Notes: generated by a model not told the origin, from the letters alone. 39,670 nt of DNA from 39-52-133 sp041488395 (GCA_041488395.1 JBGPPE010000003.1:1-39670); one strand, 5' to 3'; shown: positions 1 through 8,476, numbered from the stretch's first letter. Program-made: numbers and translations.

Positions 1-146
1 ATGGCCAGGAAGCACCAGTGCAGGTGTTGTTCATCGATAGGGATGTTGTGCGCGGCAGAAATCTGGCTGACTTAGTTAATATTGGCAAGTATCCATTCAT
101 CTTCCTTCAGGCACTTGGCAATATCCTCATCGTTCGGAGCTATCAG
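1..146 (-). pseudogene. Broken copy of the small unknown gene at 1334-1669
   Basis: Read on the - strand, this stretch encodes a degraded version of the C-terminal half of the small protein at 1334-1669. Shared pieces include LKEDEWILAN and IPIDEQHL, in the same order. A TAA stop (+ positions 72-74) replaces the Trp codon after the WILAN segment. Homology fades above about 146, so the N-terminal half is missing, and the window edge cuts the other end. By eye about three quarters of the bases match the intact gene, and most differences are G/C to A/T transitions, as expected for a sequence drifting without selection. It lies in the same orientation as the intact copy, with the methyltransferase gene between them. 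Confidence 0.75.
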
Positions 147-184
147 CTTTTGTTACTTAAAGCCGCGGTTGAGTTTGTGTGAGA

Positions 185-1060
185 TTAAAATCCTTTCCAG
201 TAGTCAACAAAACCAGACTTATAGTGGAAATACTTTGTTTGAATCTCTCTGTTTATCTCATTTGATTTTTCTTCTAGGTGTTTAAGCCGGGGATAGTCCT
301 TTTTGAACAGGTACCAGCTTTTGGCTTGTGGGGAGTAAATCGATGCGGCGTATCCCCATTGTTCCATTAGTATTTCCATGCTCTTGTTCGTATGAAAGGC
401 AGTATGAACCATTGGTGTAATGTAAAACCAATCAGGGTCTTTCGGTATTTTTTCGCAGATCAGCGTATGAAGCATTAATACACCATCATCTGCGACAAGA
501 TTATTGACTTCGTTCAGTGCCTCTCTGTTTAAGACATGTTCAAACATCGCACTATTGATAACAAGCCTGTATTTCTTTATTTCTTCTTCGGCGATGTATT
601 GCAGACTTTTGTCATCGCTACGAACATAGCGATCGAATATGTCGATATTTGTGTCGAAGTATTTTGTCAAAAACTTTGACAAGGTTCCGTATCCAGCGGC
701 GTAGTCAAGCGCGTCTTCTAAATCAACTATATTATTTTTACTGAGTATTGTTAGTGCCAATGCCTGATCAGCGTAAGGTGGTTGATTTGTTATTCTCGCT
801 TCCAAGTTGTTCTCGAAATAGTGGTGCCAGCTTGTATTGAGTGTTGACCATTGATTGGGAGTCATTTCTTGATGGGTTTTTGAAATGACAAAGCCACAAA
901 CATCGCACTTCCAATAATCTACTTTCAAAGTTTCAGAAAATGGACTATTGGGATATGTCTTGTAGTTTTTTGAAAAGAAATAATTAGTATTGGATTTACA
1001 GATTATGCAATGGTTAGTTCGAGTTGCCTGGGTTGAATTTTGTTGCGTGTCTTTTGCCAT
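185..1060 (-). CDS. SAM-dependent methyltransferase with N-terminal zinc-ribbon-like cysteines
   Basis: Encodes 291 aa. Two Cys-x2-Cys pairs (C18/C21 and C52/C55) look like a small zinc-binding module. A class I methyltransferase fold follows: motif I is DYAAGYGTLS (about 119-128), an acidic strand end follows near IFDRY (141-145), and a post-motif SAMFEHV lies at about 170-176. This layout resembles the sugar or small-molecule C/O-methyltransferases found in surface-polysaccharide and flagellin-glycan clusters, but the substrate cannot be read from the sequence. The gene is clearly more AT-rich than the flagellar genes and lies between two copies of another gene, suggesting horizontal acquisition. 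The start ATG (1058-1060) has only a weak GAGAAC ribosome-binding site. A role in modifying flagella is only a guess from position. Confidence 0.75.
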   Translation of the reverse strand: MAKDTQQNSTQATRTNHCIICKSNTNYFFSKNYKTYPNSPFSETLKVDYWKCDVCGFVISKTHQEMTPNQWSTLNTSWHHYFENNLEARITNQPPYADQALALTILSKNNIVDLEDALDYAAGYGTLSKFLTKYFDTNIDIFDRYVRSDDKSLQYIAEEEIKKYRLVINSAMFEHVLNREALNEVNNLVADDGVLMLHTLICEKIPKDPDWFYITPMVHTAFHTNKSMEILMEQWGYAASIYSPQAKSWYLFKKDYPRLKHLEEKSNEINREIQTKYFHYKSGFVDYWKGF

Positions 1061-1287
1061 CGTTGTTCTCGTTTATTTAATGTAATGCCTGAGGTGAGCC
1101 GCGCTCGCTAGGTATTTGATTGGTAGCAGCAAGAAATTTTCATCTGCTATAAGCAAGCAACAAAGCTTACCCACTTGCCTGCACACCAAACTATGTGCTT
1201 TTTAAGACGTTGACTTAAAATATTTTTGAGTGTCTCTTCTCATATTCCCTTGGCCGTCAGTTCAAGTCCGCGACGACCAATAAATCT

Positions 1288-1315
1288 GGCCTGCATTTTA
1301 GCAGGCCTATTTTTT
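1288..1315 (+). terminator. Intrinsic terminator hairpin with T-run
   Basis: A perfect 7-bp stem, GGCCTGC (1288-1294) with GCAGGCC (1301-1307), has a 6-nt loop and is followed on the + strand by TATTTTTT. On the - strand the same hairpin follows the end of the gene at 1334-1669, with a weaker trailing T-rich stretch (AGATTTATT), so it could also end that transcript. No + strand gene is seen upstream between 1061 and 1287. Confidence 0.6.
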
Positions 1316-1333
1316 CTGCTGCGGACTTCAGCG

Positions 1334-1669
1334 TTAGATGCATCCCCCGCAACTGCCGCAACGCCAGTCTTGCGGGTTGATAGCCTGGAAGAACCAGCGC
1401 AGGTGTTGTTCGTCGATGGGGATGTCGTGTACGGTAAAAACCTGGCTGACCCAGTCGACGTTGGCAAGGATCCATTCGTCTTCCTTCAGGCCTTCGGCGA
1501 AGTCCTCGTCATCCGGGAAGATGTGGCTGTAAATGCCGTAGGTGCCCATATCGCTTTCGCGCCAGAAGGCTTCCAGGCTCAATAGCTGGCCATTGTGAAG
1601 TATTTCCCAGTGTCCCGTGCACAGATTGCTGCCTGATGCACTCCAGCGGGCGGAAAATGGATTGCTCAT
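1334..1669 (-). CDS. Small conserved-looking protein of unknown function, cysteine-rich C-terminus
   Basis: Encodes 111 aa. I do not recognise the family. The protein is soluble-looking, rich in Trp and acidic residues, and ends in a Cys cluster (CGSCGGCI) that could bind a metal. That it is a real gene is supported by the degraded second copy at 1-146, which preserves the same reading frame and protein-level features, and by GC-rich codon use like the flagellar region. The start ATG is at 1667-1669, without a clear Shine-Dalgarno. It is transcribed away from flhD, and the hairpin at 1288-1307 lies just past its stop. Confidence 0.6.
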   Translation of the reverse strand: MSNPFSARWSASGSNLCTGHWEILHNGQLLSLEAFWRESDMGTYGIYSHIFPDDEDFAEGLKEDEWILANVDWVSQVFTVHDIPIDEQHLRWFFQAINPQDWRCGSCGGCI

Positions 1670-2046
1670 ACTGTTTTGTATCCGCGGTTGTTAGTGGTGG
1701 CTATAGTGAGGCCATGAGGCGACAGGATAGTCCCATCTGTTTTTTGTGGTCAATGCTTGTGAACTCAAGTCAATTAGGGTGCTTCGCCAAGCTAGAGTTC
1801 CTGCATTCGGGGAATAGGATATGTTGAAGCGTGTCTACACAAATCGCGAATAAGCTCGATTTATGCGGTTCTATTCGAGGAAAAACCACGGGTTGCCTTG
1901 CGCCACTGAGGTTGGGGTGTAGGAATTCTTCTTACAAAAGAATCGGAAATCCTCTGATTCTTCCCATAATGGTTAACTTGCAGAATGCAGCCGTCGAACA
2001 AGAGTAGTAGCCGGGCCGGACAAAACGATTTGATGGGGAGAGAAAA
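1670..2046. promoter_or_regulatory. flhDC upstream region (377 bp, no gene)
   Basis: This divergent gap separates the - strand unknown gene from flhD and must hold the flhDC control region. I see no convincing sigma-70 or sigma-54 promoter by eye. The main structure is the hairpin listed at 1938-1962. A good ribosome-binding site (GGGGAGAG) lies just before flhD. No supported ORF lies within it. Confidence 0.5.
1938..1962 (+). promoter_or_regulatory. Hairpin in the flhDC leader
   Basis: Arms 1938-1947 (AAGAATCGGA) and 1953-1962 (TCTGATTCTT) pair over 10 bp with one G-U, around a 5-nt loop. No T-run follows, so it is not a terminator. Its position about 85 bp before flhD fits either an operator-like inverted repeat or a structured 5' leader. 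Confidence 0.4.
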
Positions 2047-2385
2047 ATGCATACAAACCAGATACGCGAAGAAAGCCAGATTGGCGAAGAAATCAGGGAC
2101 GCTAACTTGTCATACATGCTGCTGGCTCAACAGATGGTACAGAATGACAAGGTGTCAGCAATTTTTCGTCTGGGTGTAAGCGCTGAAATGGCCGATCTGA
2201 TTGCCGGACTGACTCCGGCACAAATCCTGAAAATGGCTGCCTCCGACATGTTGCTGTGCCGTTTTCGTATCGATGAGCATCTGTTGCTCAATATGGTGAC
2301 TGATTTCAACAAGGACAGAATGATGTCGCAGGCACACGCCACCATTCTGATGGCGGCACAACCCGTAGCAGTGCTGGCAGCTTAA
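2047..2385 (+). CDS. flhD: Flagellar master regulator subunit FlhD
   Basis: Encodes 112 aa, the usual FlhD length. It is a small all-helical protein containing the typical segments LSYMLLAQQMVQND (about residues 20-33) and RFRIDEHLL. FlhD pairs with FlhC in the FlhD4C2 activator, which with sigma-70 turns on the middle (class II) flagellar operons, including fliA. It is preceded by a strong GGGGAGAG ribosome-binding site and followed 20 bp later by flhC, so the two form a classic operon. Presence of FlhDC rather than FleQ/FlrA places the hierarchy in the enterobacterial/betaproteobacterial style. Confidence 0.95.
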   Translation: MHTNQIREESQIGEEIRDANLSYMLLAQQMVQNDKVSAIFRLGVSAEMADLIAGLTPAQILKMAASDMLLCRFRIDEHLLLNMVTDFNKDRMMSQAHATILMAAQPVAVLAA

Positions 2386-2405
2386 CCGAGAGACAGGGGG
2401 AGATC

Positions 2406-2948
2406 ATGAAAAACAAGAGCGTCGTCAACGAAGCGCGTGAAATCCAGATTGCGATCGAACTGATCAACCTCGGCGCGCGTTTGCAACTGCTGCAGGAGGA
2501 AACCTCTCTCAGTCGTGAGCGTCTGCTGAAACTGTACAAGGAGGTCAAGGGCGAATCCCCTTCCAAGGGCATGTTGCCTTACTCTACCGACTGGTTCATG
2601 AGCTGGTTGCCCAATATCCACTCTTCACTGTTTATCGATATTCACCAGTTCCTGCTAAAACACGCCGGCGTTAGCGGCGTAGAAGCACTGATCAAGAGCT
2701 ACCGCCTGTACCTGGAGCAGGCTGGCCAGAGCGATGACGAGCCGGTATTAAGCATTACCCGCGCCTGGTTCATGCTGCGTTTCTTTGATGCCAAAATGCT
2801 GCAACTGACCCCCTGCACAGAGTGTGGCGGTCATTTCGTGGTTCATACCGACGAACTGTGCGATAACTATACCTGCGGCATTTGCCGTCCACCTTCGCGC
2901 GCCGGCAAAACCAAGAAAGCCGCGCAGATCGAAGCTGCCGCAGTCTGA
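2406..2948 (+). CDS. flhC: Flagellar master regulator subunit FlhC
   Basis: Encodes 180 aa. The four zinc-binding cysteines are C137, C140, C157 and C160 (PCTEC and TCGIC), the same numbering as in E. coli FlhC. The N-terminal half is helical and contacts FlhD, and the C-terminal zinc region contributes to DNA binding in the FlhD4C2 complex. The short basic tail (about 164-172) is less conserved. A GGGGAG ribosome-binding site lies before the ATG. The operon ends at the strong terminator 14 bp downstream. Confidence 0.95.
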   Translation: MKNKSVVNEAREIQIAIELINLGARLQLLQEETSLSRERLLKLYKEVKGESPSKGMLPYSTDWFMSWLPNIHSSLFIDIHQFLLKHAGVSGVEALIKSYRLYLEQAGQSDDEPVLSITRAWFMLRFFDAKMLQLTPCTECGGHFVVHTDELCDNYTCGICRPPSRAGKTKKAAQIEAAAV

Positions 2949-2961
2949 GACTTAATCCCCG

Positions 2962-3012
2962 AACGCCGTTAATACTGAGACTTTCATTCAGTATTAACGG
3001 CGTTTCAGTTTT
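2962..3012 (+). terminator. Rho-independent terminator of flhDC
   Basis: A perfect 17-bp stem (2962-2978 with 2988-3004) around a 9-nt loop is followed by TTCAGTTTT. It sits 14 bp after the flhC stop and separates flhDC from motAB, so motAB needs its own promoter between 3013 and 3142. Confidence 0.9.
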
Positions 3013-3142
3013 ATTGTGCCTGTCTGCAAACGCGTGAAAAGGTGTTGGATTTGCGGGCTGTTTAGCGAATGGAAACAGAATACTGGCTGCTACGCTACAA
3101 ACTAGTTATGCTACATGGGCTAACTATAAAAGGGCTTGAATC

Positions 3143-3997
3143 ATGCTGGTGATAATTGGATACATAGTGGTCGCAGCCTCCGTGTTCGGGGGCTTTGCCT
3201 TGGCCGGCGGGCATATGGGCGCGCTGTTTCAGCCGGTTGAGCTGCTCATGATCGGCGGTGCGGCGGCAGGTGCATTCTTTGTCGGCAATACCAGCAAGAC
3301 GATCAAGTCAACCCTGAAGGCGCTGCCTACCGTGCTGAAAGGCTCGAAATACACTAAAGACAGCTATATGGAGCTGATGGCGCTGTTGTACGAGCTGCTC
3401 GGCAAGGTGCGCAAGGAAGGCCTGATGGCGATCGAAGGCGATGTAGAAAATCCGCATGAGAGTCCGGTGTTTGCCAAGTATCCCAAGATACTGGCTGATC
3501 ATCACGTGGTTGAGTTCCTTACCGACTACCTGCGCATCATGGTCAGCGGCAACCTCAACTCGATGGAAATTGAAAACCTGATGGATGTGGAAATCGAAAC
3601 GCACCATCATGAAGCGCTGGTTCCCTCGCATGTCGTCGCCAAGCTGGGTGATGCGATGCCGGCCTTCGGTATTGTGGCGGCGGTGATGGGGGTTGTGCAT
3701 ACCATGGAATCTGTGGGTATCCCTCCGGCAGAGCTGGGCATATTGATTGCGCATGCGCTGGTGGGAACCTTCCTTGGTATCTTGCTGGCCTATGGTTTTG
3801 TCGGCCCGCTGGGGGGGCTGCTGGAGCAGAAGGCGGATGAATCCAGCAAAATGCTGCAGACCATCAAGGTGACCTTGCTGGCCAACCTGAATGGCTATGC
3901 CCCGGCCATGGCGGTTGAATTTGGCCGCAAGGCACTGCTTTCCACCGAGCGTCCGGGATTCGCCGAGCTGGAGGAGCACGTCAAGCAGAAACGCTAG
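3143..3997 (+). CDS. motA: Flagellar motor stator protein MotA
   Basis: Encodes 284 aa, close to E. coli MotA (295). It is an inner-membrane protein with hydrophobic segments near 1-22, 32-50, 170-190 and 197-222. The functional residues fall at E. coli positions: R90 and E98 in the cytoplasmic loop that contacts FliG, and P173 and P222 in the last two helices. MotA forms the ring around MotB that converts proton flow to torque. The start has an AAGGG ribosome-binding site. motB follows after 33 bp. I found no convincing sigma-28 site upstream. Confidence 0.95.
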   Translation: MLVIIGYIVVAASVFGGFALAGGHMGALFQPVELLMIGGAAAGAFFVGNTSKTIKSTLKALPTVLKGSKYTKDSYMELMALLYELLGKVRKEGLMAIEGDVENPHESPVFAKYPKILADHHVVEFLTDYLRIMVSGNLNSMEIENLMDVEIETHHHEALVPSHVVAKLGDAMPAFGIVAAVMGVVHTMESVGIPPAELGILIAHALVGTFLGILLAYGFVGPLGGLLEQKADESSKMLQTIKVTLLANLNGYAPAMAVEFGRKALLSTERPGFAELEEHVKQKR

Positions 3998-4030
3998 ACG
4001 CCCTCACAAATTACGAGCGATAAAACAGCC

Positions 4031-5062
4031 ATGGCGAGCGAAGAAAAAAGACCCATCGTAATCAAGCGCATCAAAAAGGTGGCCGGCGGTCATCACGGTG
4101 GCGCGTGGAAGATTGCCTACGCCGACTTCGTGACGGCGATGATGGCGTTCTTCCTGCTGATGTGGCTGCTGGGTTCTACCACCAAGGGCGACCTGAACGG
4201 TATTTCCGAATATTTCAAAACGCCGCTCAAGGTTGCGCTGATGGGAGGAAGCGGCAGTGGCGATAGCTCCAGCATCATCAAGGGAGGCGGCAAAGATCTG
4301 ACGCGCTCAATCGGTCAGGTCAAGGAAGGCGAACTGCCCAGCGAGAAGAAAATCATCAACATCAAGGCTGCCACCGAAGACCTGATCAAAATGGAAAAGA
4401 AGAAGGAGCTGGAAAAGCTGAAGGCACTCAAGGCCGGCATTGAAAAGGCAATCGACAACAATGCCAGGATGAAGCAATTCAAAAACCAGATATTGCTCGA
4501 CATCACCAGTGAGGGCTTGCGCATCCAGATTGTGGACGAGAAAAATCGGCCGATGTTCAGGATAGGTCGTGCCGAGCTGGAGCCCTACACCAAGGAAATT
4601 CTGCATGAGATCGGCAAGATGCTGAACGAGATGCCCAACAAAATAAGTTTGTCCGGCCACACCGATGCGCAACCTTATGCCACCGACCGCAAAGGATTCA
4701 GTAACTGGGATCTGTCGGCGGACCGCGCCAATGCATCGCGCCGCGAGCTGATTGCGGGCGGCATGGATGACGGTAAAGTTGCACGCGTGGTGGGGCTGGC
4801 TTCGGCGGTACTGTTTGACAAGAAGGACCCGCTCAATCCGATCAATCGCCGCATCAGCATTATTGTGATGAACAAGGAAGCGGCGGAAGCTGCACAGAAG
4901 GATGGTGGCACGGTTGAGCTGGATGAAGTCGGTAATGAAGTGCAGGGCAAATTGATCGGAGCCTCTGCGGCAGCCTCGGCACCGGTGATGGCGCCTGCGC
5001 AGGTGTCCCTGCCACCCAACATACCGTCAAACCTGGTAGTGCCGCTTGCGGGAGCACGCTGA
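4031..5062 (+). CDS. motB: Flagellar motor stator protein MotB
   Basis: Encodes 343 aa. A short basic cytoplasmic N-terminus leads into one membrane helix (about 28-49) carrying the proton-accepting D32 in YADFVTAMM, the same number as in E. coli. A charged periplasmic linker follows, then an OmpA/MotB peptidoglycan-binding domain (about 170-285) with LSGHTDAQPY and NRRISIIVM. The Ala/Pro-rich tail after 290 is variable. It pairs with MotA just upstream. Its ribosome-binding site is weak, so it is perhaps coupled to motA translation. A second stator pair lies at 37537-39050. Confidence 0.95.
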   Translation: MASEEKRPIVIKRIKKVAGGHHGGAWKIAYADFVTAMMAFFLLMWLLGSTTKGDLNGISEYFKTPLKVALMGGSGSGDSSSIIKGGGKDLTRSIGQVKEGELPSEKKIINIKAATEDLIKMEKKKELEKLKALKAGIEKAIDNNARMKQFKNQILLDITSEGLRIQIVDEKNRPMFRIGRAELEPYTKEILHEIGKMLNEMPNKISLSGHTDAQPYATDRKGFSNWDLSADRANASRRELIAGGMDDGKVARVVGLASAVLFDKKDPLNPINRRISIIVMNKEAAEAAQKDGGTVELDEVGNEVQGKLIGASAAASAPVMAPAQVSLPPNIPSNLVVPLAGAR

Positions 5063-5096
5063 GGAAGCGATGTGCTTGCCGGATAACGTGAAAAAT

Positions 5097-5123
5097 TAAA
5101 GATTTATCGGGTGTTGCCGCTAA
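5097..5123 (+). promoter_or_regulatory. Sigma-28 (FliA) promoter upstream of the chemoreceptor operon
   Basis: TAAAGATT (5097-5104), exactly 11 bp, then GCCGCTAA (5116-5123). Against the enterobacterial sigma-28 consensus TAAAGTTT-N11-GCCGATAA this is 14 of 16 matches with the right spacing. It lies about 85 bp before the GTG start at 5209 and would drive the receptor/che genes as a late operon under the fliA product at 36827-37537. Confidence 0.8.
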
Positions 5124-5208
5124 CAGCGTACGGGTGAAGAAAAGTTGTTTGCTCGGCAAATTAAATGCGGATCATGAAAATAATAAAAGAAATGCTGGGG
5201 GATAAATC

Positions 5209-6831
5209 GTGAGCAGCTGGTGGCACGGACTTTCATTGCGCAACAAATTGCAGATACCGATTCAGCTCGTTGTGCTGCTGGTATTGATGCTGGCGCAATT
5301 CTGGGTGATGAAGCAATTTGAGAACAAGCTGTACGACAACGCACGGCAGAATGCTGAGAGCAGTGCCAATCAATCCTTCCTGGCGCTGAATGCCATGATG
5401 CTGAATGGCAGCATCAGCGACGCGCAGGCGCGCAGTACGTTCTTTAAAAAGATGGCTGGACAGGACAGAGTTGATGATTTCCACATGGTGCGCGGCAAGC
5501 CGGTGCAGGAAGCTTATGGCAATGGCATGCAGGAAGAGCAGGCGCAGGATGAGCTGGATCGCAATGCGCTGACTTCCAGGGTGACCCAGAGTCGGCTCTT
5601 GAATGGTGGTCGCCCCGCGCTGCGTGTGGTGGTGCCGTTTTTCGCCAGCAAGGATTTTCATGGCGCAAACTGCATGCAATGCCACGTTGTTGCGGAAGGC
5701 ACCGTGCTTGGTGCTGTCAGCCTGACGCTCAATCTGGAGCAGGAGCATCGTGAGCTGGGCAAGCTGACCGCCATGCTGTGGATGGGCCAGCTGATATTGC
5801 AAATTCTGCTGTACTTCCTGATTTCAGCGCTGATACGCAATGCGATACAGCCTGCCATCGTGCTGGAAGAAACCATGCTGAAAATCAGGAAGAGCGGTGA
5901 TTTGACCCAGCGTGCTCCGGTGGAGAGCGGTGATGAAATTGGGCGCATTGCCACGGTGTTCAATGGGCTGCTGGAAAATTTCCAGCGCATCGTGCAGCAG
6001 GTACACAACCATGCAGAAGAGGTGGGCAGTGCTGCGCATCACCTGTCGGTGAATACCGGGCAGGTGGCGGAAAATTCGCAGAACCAGAGCGATGCGGCAG
6101 GTAGTGCGGCGCGTGCAGTGGAAAAAATGAGTGTCAGCATTGCCGCGGTGGCGGACGCAAGCAGTAGTGTGGCGCAGCTGTCGCAGGAAAGCCTGGAGCG
6201 AGCCAACAGCGGCCAGAAAAACCTGCAGCAGATGATGGGTGAGATCAACCAGGTGGAAAATGAAGTGCACAAACTGGCCAAAACAGTTGAAGCCTTTGTG
6301 CACAGCACGCAAAGCATTACCGGGATGACGCAGCAGGTCAGGGAAATTGCCGAACAAACCAATCTGCTGGCGCTGAATGCTGCCATCGAGGCAGCACGTG
6401 CAGGCGAACAGGGGCGCGGCTTTGCCGTGGTGGCAGATGAAGTGCGCAAACTGGCAGAAAAATCCGCCCAGTCTGCCAGCCAGATTGATGTGGTAACCAA
6501 AACGCTGGGCGACCAGAGCGAACAGGTTGAACGCAGTGTGCAGAACGGCTTGCAATCATTGCAGAGCAGCCAGGCGCATATCAAGAATGTGGCTGCAATC
6601 CTGGCGCAGGCCAACGAACTGGTGAGTGGTGTAAATGCCGGAGTGGACAACATCACGGTTGCAGCCAACGAACAAAAGCAGGCCAGTGGTGATATCGCGC
6701 AAAACGTCGAAAACATTGCCGGCATGGCCGAGAGCAACAATATGGCGGTACGCAGCACAGTGGATGCGGTGCAGGAGCTGGAGCGTTTTTCTGTAAAACT
6801 CAAGAGCAGTGTGGACCAGTTCAAGGTGTAA
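5209..6831 (+). CDS. Chemoreceptor with periplasmic haem-c (CxxCH) sensor domain
   Basis: Encodes 540 aa. Membrane helices lie at about 14-35 and 188-208, flanking a periplasmic domain of about 150 residues with a c-type haem site, C155-M-Q-C158-H159. This is the only CxxCH in the protein and lies on the side of the membrane where haem c is attached. A HAMP domain (about 210-262) and a methyl-accepting signalling domain follow, with the highly conserved tip near QTNLLALNAAIEAARAG. There is no C-terminal CheR-docking pentapeptide (it ends FKV). Haem-c receptors of this kind are known or proposed to sense redox state or gases; the ligand here is inferred. GTG start with a GGGGG ribosome-binding site. 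It is the first gene after the sigma-28 promoter. Confidence 0.9.
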   Translation: MSSWWHGLSLRNKLQIPIQLVVLLVLMLAQFWVMKQFENKLYDNARQNAESSANQSFLALNAMMLNGSISDAQARSTFFKKMAGQDRVDDFHMVRGKPVQEAYGNGMQEEQAQDELDRNALTSRVTQSRLLNGGRPALRVVVPFFASKDFHGANCMQCHVVAEGTVLGAVSLTLNLEQEHRELGKLTAMLWMGQLILQILLYFLISALIRNAIQPAIVLEETMLKIRKSGDLTQRAPVESGDEIGRIATVFNGLLENFQRIVQQVHNHAEEVGSAAHHLSVNTGQVAENSQNQSDAAGSAARAVEKMSVSIAAVADASSSVAQLSQESLERANSGQKNLQQMMGEINQVENEVHKLAKTVEAFVHSTQSITGMTQQVREIAEQTNLLALNAAIEAARAGEQGRGFAVVADEVRKLAEKSAQSASQIDVVTKTLGDQSEQVERSVQNGLQSLQSSQAHIKNVAAILAQANELVSGVNAGVDNITVAANEQKQASGDIAQNVENIAGMAESNNMAVRSTVDAVQELERFSVKLKSSVDQFKV

Positions 6832-6835
6832 ATAA

Positions 6836-8476
6836 ATGATGGCCCTCTTCAAAAACATGCAAATCGCGACAAGGCTGATATTACTGGTTAGCGTAATTGC
6901 CGTTTTAATGCTGGGAAGTACCATTTATGGCGCGCTCACCGGCAACCGGGCGATGGAGCAAGTGCAGGCCGAGGCGCAGCAGACCACGGAAAATGTGAAA
7001 GCCTTCGGCAGGATCGTATACCTGATGGCGCGCAACCGCGTAATCCTGATGGATGCCGGGATCAACTTTGAACCCGCACGGCTGGCTCGGCGCGAGGCGG
7101 AGTTTTATAAAAATCGCGATGAAATCAGCGAGTCTGCCAGGCGCTATGAGGCAACACTGAGCGCTGATGACAAGCAGCATGCGCTGTATGAAACATGGAA
7201 GGCGCATCGCATTGCCTACCTGAAGGAAGGGCTGGAGCCTGTGCTGGCTGCGCTCAAGGCGGGCAATGTGGCGGATGCCTTTCGCATCGAGCGTGAAAAA
7301 GTAAGCGTGCTGAACGAGCCGCTTAAAGGCGACATTGATGCCATCAACAGCTACAACCTCGATCTGGAAAAACGCCAGGCTGAAGCGCTGAAAAGCAAAA
7401 ACACGCGCGCACAAAACATCAATATCGGCATTGTTGTGCTATTGCTGCTGGCTACCGGTTATTTCGCCATGCAAATCATCCGCAGCGTGACGGTTCCGGC
7501 GGCTGCTATGAGCGAGGTAATGCGGCAAATCGCGGCAGATGGCGATATGACACGCCGGGTAAAGGTGTATGGAAAATGTGAACTCGCCGATGCAGCAAGA
7601 GCATTTAATGTGCTGATGGGCACGTTCTCGGAAATTATTGCCCAGGCACATGAGAATGCGGACGATGTGGCCGAGACGGCCACCCGGCTGTCCAATTCAT
7701 TTGCGCAAATCACCCAGAGTGCGCAGGCGCAGAGCGAGGCGGCCGCTTCCATGGCGTCTGCCATGGAGGAAATGACGGTGAGCATCACTTCAGTGGCCGA
7801 CAACACCGCCGAAGTGCGAGATCTGTCCGAGCAAAGCCTGGCGCGCACGCGGGAAGGCAATAGCAGCACACAGGAAATGATCAGGGAAATAGGTCAGATC
7901 GAGCAGAGCGTCAAGCTGATAGCGGCAGCCGTAAACGAATTCATCCAAAGCACGAGCACCATTGCCAGCATGACGCAACAGGTGAAGGATATTGCCGACC
8001 AGACCAACCTGCTGGCACTGAATGCGGCGATTGAAGCCGCGCGTGCGGGCGAGCAGGGACGTGGCTTCGCCGTGGTGGCAGACGAAGTGCGCAAGCTGGC
8101 CGAGAAGTCAGCACAATCGGCCAACGAGATCGACAAGGTTACCCAGTCACTGCAACAGAAGTCTGACCTGGCGGAGAAATCTGTGCAGGATGGTCTGCGC
8201 TCATTGCAGTCCACCCATCGTCAGATCGAGCTGGTTTCCAATGTATTGAAGCAGGCCGGACTGGCGGTCGAGCAGGCCAGCAGGGGAGTAAGTGATATCG
8301 CCACTTCGGTAGCAGAACAAAGTGCAGCCAGCAACGACATTGCACGCCATGTGGAAGGTATTGCGCAGATGGCAGAAGAGAATCACACAATTATTGCCCA
8401 GTCGGAGCAAAGCGGAACGCATTTGAAAGAACTGGCGAATGAATTGCAGGGCGTAGTAGGCCGTTTTGAGGTGTAG
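6836..8476 (+). CDS. Methyl-accepting chemotaxis protein, 4-helix-bundle type
   Basis: Encodes 546 aa. TM1 is about 12-32, followed by a helical periplasmic domain (about 33-195) of the 4HB_MCP type, TM2 (about 197-216), HAMP (about 217-268) and a methyl-accepting signalling domain with the conserved tip NLLALNAAIEAARAGEQGRG. The cytoplasmic half resembles the receptor just upstream, indicating duplication with exchange of the sensor domain. It lacks a WxxF docking tail. Only 4 bp separate it from the previous stop, and its AAGGTG ribosome-binding site overlaps the end of that gene. The start is ATGATG, so the exact first Met is uncertain by one codon. Confidence 0.9.
   Translation: MMALFKNMQIATRLILLVSVIAVLMLGSTIYGALTGNRAMEQVQAEAQQTTENVKAFGRIVYLMARNRVILMDAGINFEPARLARREAEFYKNRDEISESARRYEATLSADDKQHALYETWKAHRIAYLKEGLEPVLAALKAGNVADAFRIEREKVSVLNEPLKGDIDAINSYNLDLEKRQAEALKSKNTRAQNINIGIVVLLLLATGYFAMQIIRSVTVPAAAMSEVMRQIAADGDMTRRVKVYGKCELADAARAFNVLMGTFSEIIAQAHENADDVAETATRLSNSFAQITQSAQAQSEAAASMASAMEEMTVSITSVADNTAEVRDLSEQSLARTREGNSSTQEMIREIGQIEQSVKLIAAAVNEFIQSTSTIASMTQQVKDIADQTNLLALNAAIEAARAGEQGRGFAVVADEVRKLAEKSAQSANEIDKVTQSLQQKSDLAEKSVQDGLRSLQSTHRQIELVSNVLKQAGLAVEQASRGVSDIATSVAEQSAASNDIARHVEGIAQMAEENHTIIAQSEQSGTHLKELANELQGVVGRFEV

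Noticed and set aside
1226..1585. A 119-codon + strand ORF starting like a signal peptide
   Set aside because: It lies antisense over the unknown gene at 1334-1669, spans a terminator hairpin and has no ribosome-binding site; the - strand frame is supported by its degraded second copy.
3125..3130. TATAAA just before motA as a -10 box
   Set aside because: The start site would fall almost on the motA ATG and no -35 box is present.
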